Source: JBBDJB01 sp040880125 (GTDB lineage: Bacteria > Planctomycetota > Planctomycetia > Pirellulales > JBBDJB01). Taken from it: 64,000 bases of DNA. Where the stretch lies: NCBI GenBank assembly GCA_040880125.1, contig JBBDJB010000046.1:1-64000 (forward strand), read 5' to 3'. Shown here piece after piece: positions 52,298-62,000 of the stretch. How positions within the stretch are numbered: position 1 is the stretch's first letter; each line of letters begins with the position of its first letter. A program made the position numbers and the translations under genes. The notes under the pieces are model-generated. The model was not told the DNA's origin and made no database searches. It worked only from the letters and a program-made list of their open reading frames with translations.

Positions 52298-53800
52298 ATG
52301 CAACACAGCGAAGCGCACCTCACTCGCTTGTCAAGTCGAGCCCATTTAATTCATCGACTGACCAGTGTCGTCCTGCTGCTGGCCGTAGCACTGGCGGTCT
52401 TCTCCGCCGCCGCGCACGCGCAAGAGCCGATCAGTCTGCACCCGGACAACCCGCATTACTTTCTCTGGCGGGGCGAGCCGACGATTTTGATCACTTCGGC
52501 CGAGCATTATGGCGCGGTGCTCAACCGTGACTTCGATTATGTAAAGTATCTCGACACGCTGGCCGCCGATGGGCTAAACAACACGCGGACCTTCACCGGC
52601 GGAGCGTATGTCGAGCCGGACGGTGCGTTCCGGATCGCCCGCAACACGCTGGCACCCGCCGGCGGCCGCTTCATCGCCCCCTGGGCCCGCAGCGACGAGC
52701 CCGGTTACGCCGGCGGCGGGAACAAGTTCGACCTGTCGAAGTGGGACGAGGCGTATTTCCAGCGGTTCCGCGACTTCGTGGCTCAGGCCGGCCGCCGCGG
52801 CATCGTCGTCGAAGTGAATCTCTTCTGCCCGATGTACGCCGACGTGCAGTGGTCGCTCAGCCCGATGAACGTGCGCAACAACTTCAACGGCCTGGGCGAC
52901 CTGGCCGAGCGAAACGACCTGTACACCCTGGAGAAGCACGGCGGGCTGTTGGAGGTGCAGGAGCGGATGGTGCGAAAGTTCGTCGAGGAGCTGCGCGAGT
53001 TCGACAACATCTACTATGAGATCATGAACGAACCGTACATCCGCAACGTCTCCAAGGACTGGGAACATCACATCGCGGACGTGATCGTCGACGCGCAGAA
53101 GGAGCATCCCAACAAGAAGCTCATTTCGCAGAACATCGCCAACAAGACGGCCAAGGTCGAAAATCCGCACCCGGCCATTTCGATCTTCAACTTTCACTAT
53201 ACCACGCCGCCGACGGCGGTCACCGATAACTACCACCTGGACAAGGTGATCGGCGATAACGAGACCGGCTTTCGCGGTACCGCCGACCTGCCGTATCGCA
53301 CAGAGGCATGGGATTTTCTGATCGCCGGCGGAGGGCTGTTCAATCACCTGGACTATTCATTCACGGTGGGGCACGAGGACGGCACGTTTGACTATCCGGA
53401 GACGCAGCCCGGCGGCGGCAACGCCGGCTTTCGCCGGCAGATGGCAATCCTGCGGGAGTTTCTCTACGGCTTCGACTTCATCCGCATGAAGCCAGATGAC
53501 GGTATCATCCGCGGCGGAGTGCCGCGGAGTGCATCAGCCCTGGCACTGGTCGAGCCTGGCCGGGCGGCGGCCGTTTACCTGCACTGGCCGATCGATGACG
53601 GCAAGGCGCAAAAGGGTTCGGTCGACGGTCCGCTTTCGGTCGAACTGGCCGAAGGATCGTACGCAGCCAAGTGGCTCGACCCGGTCAGCGGCGAGACGGT
53701 TCGCGAGGAAGAGTTTCGCCACGACGGCGGCCAGCGGCGGCTGGAGATTCCCGACTTCGACGAGGACGTCGCACTGGCCATTAAGCGGCAGGACGAGTAG
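52298..53800 (+). CDS. Secreted GH5/DUF4038-like glycosidase
   Basis: 500 residues. AGGAGA before ATG 52298. Signal peptide to about residue 41. A TIM-barrel: HYFLWRGEPTILITSAEHYGA, GIVVEVNLFCPMYADVQWS, then YEIMNEP near 240-246 (acid/base Glu) and GDNETGF near 318 (second catalytic Glu candidate). Last 110 residues form a beta-sandwich. Such proteins hydrolyse plant or algal polysaccharides; the substrate is unknown. It follows the VCBS-hydrolase gene by 58 bases. Confidence 0.85.
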   Translation: MQHSEAHLTRLSSRAHLIHRLTSVVLLLAVALAVFSAAAHAQEPISLHPDNPHYFLWRGEPTILITSAEHYGAVLNRDFDYVKYLDTLAADGLNNTRTFTGGAYVEPDGAFRIARNTLAPAGGRFIAPWARSDEPGYAGGGNKFDLSKWDEAYFQRFRDFVAQAGRRGIVVEVNLFCPMYADVQWSLSPMNVRNNFNGLGDLAERNDLYTLEKHGGLLEVQERMVRKFVEELREFDNIYYEIMNEPYIRNVSKDWEHHIADVIVDAQKEHPNKKLISQNIANKTAKVENPHPAISIFNFHYTTPPTAVTDNYHLDKVIGDNETGFRGTADLPYRTEAWDFLIAGGGLFNHLDYSFTVGHEDGTFDYPETQPGGGNAGFRRQMAILREFLYGFDFIRMKPDDGIIRGGVPRSASALALVEPGRAAAVYLHWPIDDGKAQKGSVDGPLSVELAEGSYAAKWLDPVSGETVREEEFRHDGGQRRLEIPDFDEDVALAIKRQDE

Positions 53801-53940
53801 GGTCCGCTGTGGCGGACCATGCGCACTGACCGGCTACTCAAACTGCAACTACGCCTTGCGGCGTGACTTGATCATCCGTCGTGGCCAGATGATGTCGCGA
53901 ATTTACCGATGATGGTCCGCACAGCGAACCTACGGATGAG

Positions 53941-53962
53941 GCAGAACTGTCACCAGTTCAGC
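53941..53962. repeat. GCTGAA...TTCAGC palindrome, decayed copy
   Basis: GCAGAACTG and CAGTTCAGC around the TCAC loop, in the 167-base gap after the glycosidase. Confidence 0.6.
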
Positions 53963-53967
53963 TACGA

Positions 53968-55065
53968 TCAGCCGACCAGTTCATAGACGCCAATGCGGCC
54001 GAAGGCGGCGTAGCGCCCCTTCTCGCGGTTCGGCTGATTGGCCGCGCCTGCCAACATGAGCCGCTTGCCGTCGGGCGAGTAGACCGCGCGAGTGACGCGG
54101 TAGTCGGTCTTTTCCGAGCCGACCAGCTTCCCGCTGTCCAGGTCGAACAGCCCCGCGCTGTAGTCGCCGCCTCGGAGCCGGCCGGCCATCACGAACTGGT
54201 CGCCGGCCGGATGCACAGCCAGCGACTCCATCAGACCCTCGCCGCTCTCGCCGCGGTGCGTCTCGTCGACCATGCGCGGCGGATTCTCGCGCCAGGCGAA
54301 CTTCTGCCAGAGCTGGCGGCCGTTGCCGGCCATCGGATCGCGCATCGGTCCCATGCCGGTCAACAGTAGATGCTCACCGTCGGGCGTGAAGTGCATCGCG
54401 TAGATGCCGCCGATGTAGCAGTGGCTTTTGATGATGCCCCAGCTCGTGAACGCGTCGGTCGAAAACCGCGCCGCCTCGCTGCCGCCCTCCAAATCCCACA
54501 CGCGGACCTCGCCCATCAGGTTGCCGGCCGCCACGTACCCGGCGTCGGGGCTGATCGCCACCGCCTGCACCGAAGGCACGTGGGAGAAGGCGTGCCGCAG
54601 TTCGCCGGTTTCCGCGTCGAACACCTTCACCGAGGGCTCGTTCTCCGGGGCCGGCTTGTACTCGTAATCGCCCGCCAGGTACTGGCCGGTCACAGTGGCG
54701 ACGATGCTCGCATCGCGGGCCAGTGCCATCCGCCACGACCAGAACTGGTGCGCCTGCACGCGGCGAATCACTTCGCCGTTGGCCGCACGAATCCAAGCCA
54801 GCGCGCCGTCGTACCCGGCGGAGATCAGTGTCTCACGATCCACATCGAGCGCTACGCCGGAGACATAGCTGTCGTGCGTGGCCAGCCGCTCGTGCTCGCC
54901 GGACTGGGCATCGACGCGATACACGCCGTGCATGCACGCGGCGTACAGCGTCGCGCCGTCGGGCGAGACGTCCATCCCCAGCACGGCAGTCGGCAGCTTG
55001 TGCTCCGCGCGGCGCTCCGGTTTGGCGGGCGAGGCGGTCGGTTTGGTTTCGGTGGCTTCAGACAT
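53968..55065 (-). CDS. WD40-like beta-propeller protein
   Basis: 365 residues from ATG 55065. The N-terminus is hydrophilic with no signal peptide, then propeller blades: VLGMDVSPDGATLYAAC, VAISPDAGYVAAGNLMGEVRVWD, YAMHFTPDGEHLLLTG and YSPDGKRLMLAG. It is the third gene of the DUF1549-DUF1501-WD40 set and lies 38 bases after DUF1501. Cytoplasmic by lack of signal, unlike its partners. Confidence 0.85.
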   Translation of the reverse strand: MSEATETKPTASPAKPERRAEHKLPTAVLGMDVSPDGATLYAACMHGVYRVDAQSGEHERLATHDSYVSGVALDVDRETLISAGYDGALAWIRAANGEVIRRVQAHQFWSWRMALARDASIVATVTGQYLAGDYEYKPAPENEPSVKVFDAETGELRHAFSHVPSVQAVAISPDAGYVAAGNLMGEVRVWDLEGGSEAARFSTDAFTSWGIIKSHCYIGGIYAMHFTPDGEHLLLTGMGPMRDPMAGNGRQLWQKFAWRENPPRMVDETHRGESGEGLMESLAVHPAGDQFVMAGRLRGGDYSAGLFDLDSGKLVGSEKTDYRVTRAVYSPDGKRLMLAGAANQPNREKGRYAAFGRIGVYELVG

Positions 55066-55103
55066 AATCGGTCGGTGGCAAAAGTTAGTGCGTGTCAATC
55101 CGC

Positions 55104-56444
55104 TTACGCTAAGATCTCCTGGATCGGGTCCGCCTGCTCTTCGACACGATGGAACGTCGGCAAGCCTGGCAGATCGAACTGGACGTGCGGATCGAGCCCC
55201 AGGGCCGTGAAGATCGTGGCGAACAGCCGCCGCTGGTCGACGGCATTCTCGGCGACATCGACTCCGTCTTCATCGGTGGCGCCATAAACCGCGCCGCCCT
55301 GGATGCCGCAGCCGGCCATCGCCAGGCTCCAGGCATTGGGGTAGTGATCGCGGCCCCGAGCGGCATTCAGCCACGGCGTGCGTCCGAACTCGCCCATCGC
55401 GATCACCAGCGTTTTCTCCAGCAGGCCCCGTTCCCGCAGATCGTTGACCAGATGGAACAGCACGCGGTCCAGCTCCGGCACCAGCATCTGGTGAGTCTCG
55501 TGATTCAGCACGTGGCAGTCCCAGGGCATGCCATTGGAGACCATGACAAACGGCGCCCCGTTCTCCACCAGGTGCCGGGCGAGCAGCGTGTGCATGCCGA
55601 AATTGCCCGGCCCGTAGCGATGCTTATCGCTCTCGGGCAGCGTCTCCAGATCGAACAGCGGCGCGCAGCTCATCAGTCCGCGCACCCGCTCGAAGGCGGT
55701 GTTGAGCGACGAAGCCGCGGCGCTCTTGCGGTCGTTCTCATACTTGCGGCTGAGGAATTGCCGTAGGGCCTCGCGGTCGGCGTGATCGGCATCGGCAAGT
55801 TCGCCGGCGCGCTCGATGTTGGCGATCTTGTACTCGCCGCCGGCGCGGACCGGCCCGTACTCGGCGCCGAGCCACCCGGCCCAATTGCCGGCCTTGAAGC
55901 GCTTGTATTCATTCCCCTCGGGGCACGGGTCGAGCAGGATGAAGTCGGGTATCGGGCTGTCCACTTGCGCAAGCTGTTGACCCAGCACCGAGCCGAGCGT
56001 CGGCCGCACAAACGGCGGCCGCGGGCCATCGCCCCGGGTGAGCATGTCGATCGCCTGAAAGTGTTCCGACGGCTCGGTCTTCATCGACCGCACGACGGCC
56101 AACTGGTCGAGAATCGTCGCACACTGCGGCATCAGCGAGCTGACGTGCACGCCCGGCAGGCAGCTTGGAGTGCTGGGGAAAGGCCCGCTGGTGGGCCGGC
56201 CCGGCTTGGGATCCCACGTTTCGAACTGGCTCGGCGCGCCGCACAACCACAGCAGGATGCAGTGCTTCTCCTGCCGCTTCGCCTCCTCGGCCAAGGCAGG
56301 TATGGAAAACAGCCCACTGAAGCTGGCCACCGACGCCGCACCGGCCGCGACCGCTCCTTCCAGAAACAGCCGCCGATGCAGCAAGTGCTCCGGGCTGCCG
56401 CACGAGCGGGTGCCGTCGGTCGGATTGCGGCGTTGGTTTGCCAT
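55104..56444 (-). CDS. DUF1501 protein (Tat-like export)
   Basis: 446 residues from ATG 56444; the frame upstream to 56531 is REP read-through (MAQTFLSV) and is not used. RRLFLEGAVAAGAASVASFSG is a twin-arginine-like signal near 23-44. Sulfatase-like core features for DUF1501: HCILLWLCGAPSQFETWDPKPG, GEFGRTPWLNAARGRDHYPNAW and TDEDG. The family occurs beside DUF1549/DUF1553 proteins in Planctomycetota and Verrucomicrobia; role unclear, probably envelope glycan related. Confidence 0.9.
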   Translation of the reverse strand: MANQRRNPTDGTRSCGSPEHLLHRRLFLEGAVAAGAASVASFSGLFSIPALAEEAKRQEKHCILLWLCGAPSQFETWDPKPGRPTSGPFPSTPSCLPGVHVSSLMPQCATILDQLAVVRSMKTEPSEHFQAIDMLTRGDGPRPPFVRPTLGSVLGQQLAQVDSPIPDFILLDPCPEGNEYKRFKAGNWAGWLGAEYGPVRAGGEYKIANIERAGELADADHADREALRQFLSRKYENDRKSAAASSLNTAFERVRGLMSCAPLFDLETLPESDKHRYGPGNFGMHTLLARHLVENGAPFVMVSNGMPWDCHVLNHETHQMLVPELDRVLFHLVNDLRERGLLEKTLVIAMGEFGRTPWLNAARGRDHYPNAWSLAMAGCGIQGGAVYGATDEDGVDVAENAVDQRRLFATIFTALGLDPHVQFDLPGLPTFHRVEEQADPIQEILA

Positions 56445-56507
56445 GGGATCGTGTGGTGGTGTGGACGTCGAGGTAGTTGGACTCGTGTGAGTTCGCCTAC
56501 TGCTACG

Positions 56508-56531
56508 CACAGACAGGAATGTCTGTGCCAC
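56508..56531 (+). repeat. REP palindrome (CACAGACA type), copy 7
   Basis: Exact consensus, between the start of the DUF1501 gene (56444) and the end of the DUF1549 gene (56535). Confidence 0.85.
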
Positions 56532-56534
56532 TAA

Positions 56535-58274
56535 CTAATGGTTGAATCGGAACTCCGCGCTGGTGATCATCGCCCACAGCAGTTGGTCGACCGCAGCGCG
56601 CGAATCGGCCGAGCGCTCGGTCAAGAATTGTGTGGCGGCTTGCAGCTCTTCTTCGTCCGGCGCGCGGCCATACACGCGGCGGAATGCTTCGCGCACGCGA
56701 TCGCCGGCATCCTCGATCGCCACCAGAGCCTCGGCCGTGCCGCCGGAGGTGCCGCGGATCCGCTCCCAGAGCGAATTGTTATTCGAGAGAAACAGCGTCT
56801 GCTTGAGCGTGGCCAGGTTCTCCTCGGGGAACACCTCGGGAAAGATCTCGCAGAATGCTTCGGTCAACTCCGGGGCTTCCGCTTCGGCGTTACCCTCGAT
56901 CGCCACCAGCATCGACCGGCAGTAGCTCTCCGCCGACAGCGGCTTCTCCAGAGCGTGGGCGAACGACTCCGACAGTACGTGCTCGCCGGTAGCCCGCCCG
57001 TCGAGCTGGTAGGCTCGCGAGAGCACGATGCTCCGCACCAGCCGCTTCACGTCGAAGCCGGAGGCGGCAAAGTCCTCGGCCAGCCAGTCCAGCAGCCGCG
57101 GGTGGCTCGGCGGGTGCATCGAGTCCATGAGATCGACCGGGTGCACCAGTCCGCGGCCCACCAGCAGCGCCCACATGCGGTTGACCATTGCCCGCGGCAC
57201 CAGCGGATTGCCGTCGACCACTTCCTCGACGAGTCGTTCGCGGCGCGAAAACTTCGGCACGCGCTGCTCGCCGCTGCTCAATTCCACGCTGACGTACAGG
57301 TCGGCCGAGTCTTCTTGCTTTTCGCCGTCTGCGGGCCGCGGTTCTTCGACCGTCCCGGCCTCGAGAAACGTCAGCACCGCTTCGCTGGTCTGGCCAGACA
57401 GGTCGGCGAATTGCTCGAACCCGCCGATGGCCGACTCCTCGACGACAGGATCGCCGCCAGATCGCCCGTTCTTCGTGCGGCGAAAGAACGAGACCAGCCC
57501 CCAGTAATGCGCCTGGGCGATCTCGAACGCCAGCGGGTGATCATGACACTGTGCGCAGTCGATCCGCACGCCGAAGATCGCCGGCGAAACCGCTTCGGCC
57601 ATCCGCTGCGCGTCCTCGTTGCGCTCGTACAGAAACCAGCTCGAACCGGCCTGCTCCGGCTCGGTCGGCCGGGCGAGCAGCATCTCGCGCACCATCTGGT
57701 CCCAAGGGCGGTTATCGCTGAACGAGCGCCGCAGGTATTCGGGCCAACCGTGACTGTCGCGATCGCGGACCAGCCGGGCGGCGCGGCGATCGCCTTCGAG
57801 CATCTCCGCCACGCGGCCCATCAGCACCACGTCAAACACCTCGGCCATGTGCCGGGCGTACTCCTCGCTGGTCAGTAGCTTGTCGACCAACGTCGCGCGC
57901 TTGTCCGATGAAGTGTCGGCCAAGAACGCCTCGGCCTCCTGGACGGTGGGGATGCGGCCGGCCAGATCCAGATGAATGCGTCGCACGAACGTGGCGTCGT
58001 CGCACCGGTCGCTGGGGGTCGCGCCGTCGCGCTGCCAGCCGGCCTCGACCAAGAGGTCGATGACCGTGGTCGGGCTCACTCCGCTGGGCAGTTCAACTTC
58101 GCCGGACGAGTTGCCGTCCGGGGCCGCAAGCTCGCCGCGCTTCCAACCCTGCTCGCCGGATTTCGCCTCATCGGCGGCCCAAACGAGCGGCGCCATCAAC
58201 GAAGCCGCAGCGCCGACCAGTAGCAGCGGCAGCATACTGCGAGATACGAAACGCGGGCCACAACGGACGTGCAA
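56535..58274 (-). CDS. DUF1549/DUF1553 protein
   Basis: 579 residues from a TTG at 58274: AAGGAG lies seven bases before it and the first residues then give a signal peptide (LPLLLVGAAASLMAPLVWA). DUF1549 part with RRIHLDLAGRIPTVQEAEAFL and DUF1553 part with VPRAMVNRMWALLVGRGLVHPVDLMDS. A CxxCH motif is present (DCAQCHDHPL), as in many members, and could bind haem. No separate cytochrome domain (PSCyt1) at the N-terminus; it is the short form. It heads the three-gene operon. Confidence 0.9.
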   Translation of the reverse strand: MHVRCGPRFVSRSMLPLLLVGAAASLMAPLVWAADEAKSGEQGWKRGELAAPDGNSSGEVELPSGVSPTTVIDLLVEAGWQRDGATPSDRCDDATFVRRIHLDLAGRIPTVQEAEAFLADTSSDKRATLVDKLLTSEEYARHMAEVFDVVLMGRVAEMLEGDRRAARLVRDRDSHGWPEYLRRSFSDNRPWDQMVREMLLARPTEPEQAGSSWFLYERNEDAQRMAEAVSPAIFGVRIDCAQCHDHPLAFEIAQAHYWGLVSFFRRTKNGRSGGDPVVEESAIGGFEQFADLSGQTSEAVLTFLEAGTVEEPRPADGEKQEDSADLYVSVELSSGEQRVPKFSRRERLVEEVVDGNPLVPRAMVNRMWALLVGRGLVHPVDLMDSMHPPSHPRLLDWLAEDFAASGFDVKRLVRSIVLSRAYQLDGRATGEHVLSESFAHALEKPLSAESYCRSMLVAIEGNAEAEAPELTEAFCEIFPEVFPEENLATLKQTLFLSNNNSLWERIRGTSGGTAEALVAIEDAGDRVREAFRRVYGRAPDEEELQAATQFLTERSADSRAAVDQLLWAMITSAEFRFNH

Positions 58275-58400
58275 GGCGTGACTCCTTGTGCGGTCGGCGT
58301 GCTTTTCAGGCGGCAGGCCCCACCAGCGGGCGGGACTCGCATTATATGGAACTGCGGCCATGCATGTCACGCTCTTTCCGGTTATGCAGAAAATGGCACC

Positions 58401-58868
58401 TCACACGTCCACTTCCCAAACCTCATATCCTGCCGCGCGAAACCCGAGCCGCCGGTACGCCTCCATGGCCCCTATATTGTCCCGATCCACGTACAGCCGC
58501 ACGCCCCGGATGTCGGGCAGCCGCCGAGCCGTATGGAGGATGTGCTCGTGCAGTCGGCGCAGCACTCCCCGTCGCCGCCAGTCCGGATGCACGTACACGC
58601 TTTGCAGCCACCACAGGACGCCGTCGCGCCAGTCGCTCCACTCGTAGGTCACCATCGCCTGGCCGACCGGCCGCTCGCTGTCGCAGGCGAGAAAATACCG
58701 GCACAAGCTCGGCCGGGCCAGCGCCCGCCGCACGCCGGACCGGACGACGTCGCCATCGAGCTGCTTCGACTCGGTCTCGGCGGCAAGCTGCTGGTTGAAC
58801 TGCACGATCGCCTCCACGTCGCCGCTTCGCCCATCGCGGATCGTCACCGGCCGCACGGGATCGGACAT
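58401..58868 (-). CDS. GNAT-family N-acetyltransferase
   Basis: 155 residues. Acetyl-CoA motif RRRGVLRRLHEHI (R-x-x-G-x-x-L pattern), preceding VLWWLQSVYVHPDW strand, and C-terminal GAMEAYRRLGFRAAGYEVWE. Substrate cannot be told. It is divergent from the giant PQQ protein gene, starting 178 bases away. Confidence 0.9.
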   Translation of the reverse strand: MSDPVRPVTIRDGRSGDVEAIVQFNQQLAAETESKQLDGDVVRSGVRRALARPSLCRYFLACDSERPVGQAMVTYEWSDWRDGVLWWLQSVYVHPDWRRRGVLRRLHEHILHTARRLPDIRGVRLYVDRDNIGAMEAYRRLGFRAAGYEVWEVDV

Positions 58869-59046
58869 CAGCTACCTCACTGGTCACCGGCCAATTCGAA
58901 AAATCTACGCGAGGTCCCAATTCTAAGCCCAGTGCGGCTATACTGGGAGGCGATCGCGATCCGTCCGCCGCATCGCTGGCCGGCGCGGATCGCGGTCATC
59001 CCGTCGAAAACCGGCACTCATACTCGGCAATCCGCGGAGACCTGCC

Positions 59047-62000
59047 ATGGCCCTCAAGCCCGTCCGCTGGCTGGCGATTCTCGCCGCCCTCTGCACGCTT
59101 CTCGCGATTCCTCTGGCGAACTCGGCTCTCGCCGGCGACTGGCCGATGTGGCGCTACGACGCCGGCCGGTTGGCCAGTTCTCCGCACGATCTGCCCGAGT
59201 CGCTCCACTTGCAGTGGACCCGGCAATACAGCCAGCGCGAGCTGGTCTGGGATGATCCGCTCAACCACGACCTGATGCCATACGATCGTGTGTTCGAGCC
59301 GATCGTCGTCGACAACAAGCTCATCGTCAACTTCAACGACGCGGACAAGATCGTCGCGCTGGACGTCGCCTCCGGCGAAGTGGCATGGACCTACTACGCC
59401 GAGGGGCCGGTCCGCTTCCCGGCGGCGGCCGCCGCCGGCAAGGTCTACTTCACCAGCGACGACGGCTATCTGTACTGTGTCGATGCGGCGAGCGGCAAAC
59501 TGGTCTGGCGGTTCCGCGGCGCCCCGGGCGAGCGCAAGGCGATCGGCAACAAGCGGATCATTTCCGCCTGGCCGGCCCGAGGAGCACCGGTCCTCCGAGA
59601 CGGCACGGTCTACTTCGCCGCCAGCATCTGGCCATTCATGGGCACGTTCATCTACGCCCTGGATGCCGAAACCGGGCAAGTGCAATGGGTCAACGACAGC
59701 ACCGCCGCACAGTTCATCGAGCAGCCGCATAGTGCACCGGCGTTCGCCGGCGTGGCGCCACAGGGGGCGCTGGTCGCTACCAGCAAGACGCTGCTCGTGC
59801 CGGGCGGGCGCTCCGTGCCGGCGGCTTTCGATCGCGAGACCGGCAAGTTTCTCTATTTCAATCACACCGGCAAGGGCAACGGCGGCTCGTTCGTGATGGC
59901 CAACGACGTGGCCTTCTTTCTGCACACCCGCGGGCGCGAGGTCCGTGCATTTTCGCTCGCCGATGGTCAGCCGGGCAGATTCACCGTCAATGAGCCGGTC
60001 GTGGACGGCGCGGTCCTTTACGCGGCCGCCGAGTCGGACGGCAAACCGGTCGTTCAGGCGATCGACGGCGACAGCAAAGAGGTGCTGTGGCAAGTCCCGG
60101 TCGACGGCCGCGGCGACATCATCAAGGCCGGCAGCCGCCTCTACGCGGCCGGTAAAACCGAACTGACGGCCATCGAACTTCCCCGCGCCGGCGGCGAGCC
60201 GCGGGTGATCGGTGCGGTTCCCGTCGAAGGCGAAGTGCAGCGGCTGCTTGCCGGTGGCGATCGCCTGTTCGCGGTCACGCTCGATGGCCGCATCATGGCC
60301 TTCGGCGAGCAAGAGGTCGAGCCGGTCGTGCTCAGCGACGCACCGCGCCCGATCAGGGTCGCCCAGGAGACTGTCGATCAGGCCAAGGCGTTGGTCCAGC
60401 AGGCCGGCGCGCAGTCGGGCTACGCATTGATGTTCGGCGTAGGCGACGGACGCCTGTTGGCCGGACTGATGGAGACCTCCGAGCTGCAGATCGTGGTCGT
60501 GGAGCCCGACGTGCAAAAGGTCAGCGTGCTGCGGCGGCTGCTCGACGAGGCCGGCCTCTACGGTCGCCAGGTCGTGGTGCATCATGCCGATCCGATCAAT
60601 TACCAGGCGCCGCCTTACGTCGCGCAGTTGGTGGTGGTCGAGGCGGCCGTGGCGACCGATTATCTTGCGCGAGGCTGGATGGATCGCCTGTACGAGTCCG
60701 TACGTCCCTACGGCGGCGCGCTGTACGTCGCGCCGGCCGAAGCGGACCGGGCAAAGCTCACCGAACTGATCGCCGGCGGTGGCCTCCCCAAGGCAGAAGT
60801 GGCCGCGGCCGAGGGTGGTCAGGGCCTGGTCGTCTTCCGCCAGGGGGCGCTCCCCGGGGCGGCTGACTGGACGCACCAATACGGCAACATCGCCAACACG
60901 GTCAAGTCGGACGACCAGCGCGTGCGGCTGCCGCTGGGGGTGCTATGGTACGGCGGCAACTCGAACCTCGACGTCCTCCCCCGCCACGGGCATGGTCCGC
61001 CCGAGCAGGTCATCGGCGGCCGCCTGTTCATTGAGGGAATGCAGACCATCAGCGCCCGCGACGTTTATACCGGCAGCGTGCTGTGGCAGCGGGAGTTCAA
61101 AAACCTCGGCAACATGGGCGTCTACTACGACGACACCTACCAGGACACGCCACTCTCGACCGCCTACAACCAGGTGCACATCCCCGGCGCGAACGGCCGC
61201 GGCACGAACTACGTGGCCACCGAGGACGCCGTCTACGTGCTGGAGAAAAACATTTGCAACGTCGTCGACCCCCGCACGGGCGAGAACATCAAGACCATCG
61301 AGATGGTCGGCGAGGAGGAAGGCGGCGAGTCGCCCGACTGGGGCTTCATCGGCGTGTATGGTGACGTGCTGCTGGGCGGCACCGGCTTCGCCCACTTCCA
61401 GCGCCGGCTGGGCTTGCCGCAGGACGAGGATGAGAAGAGCGACCGCCCGCCGATCGTCGATCTTTCCGCCAGCGCCGGGCTGGCTGCCTTCGACCGGCAC
61501 AGCGGCGAGCTGTTATGGCGCGTGCCGGCGCGGCACAGCTTTCTGCACAACGGCATCGTCGCCGGCGGCGATCGGATCTATCTGCTCGACAGGCTGCCCA
61601 AGTCCGTCGAGGACAAGCTGGCGGACAAGGGCGATGCGGTACCGAACGACTACCGCATCGTCGCGGTGGATGTGAAAACGGGCGAGCAGATTTGGGACGA
61701 GACCGAAGACATCTTCGGCACCTGGCTGGGTTATTCCGAGCAGCATGACCTAATCCTGCAAGCCGGCGCCAGCGGCAGCGACCGGCTCCGCGACGAGGTA
61801 GGGCAGGGGATGGCCACCTATCGCAGCGCCGACGGCTCGGTCGTCTGGAAGAAGCTCGACGTCCGCTATTCCGGCCCGTGCATCATCCACAACGACATCA
61901 TCATCACCAACGCGAATTCGTACCAGGTTTCGGCCGGGGCATTCAACTTGCTCGACGGATCGGCACACCTGATCCAAAATCCGCTCACCGGCCAGATGGA

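Noticed and set aside
56445..56531. MAQTFLSV extension of the DUF1501 gene
   Set aside because: It is read-through of the REP palindrome; the true start with a Tat signal is the ATG at 56444.
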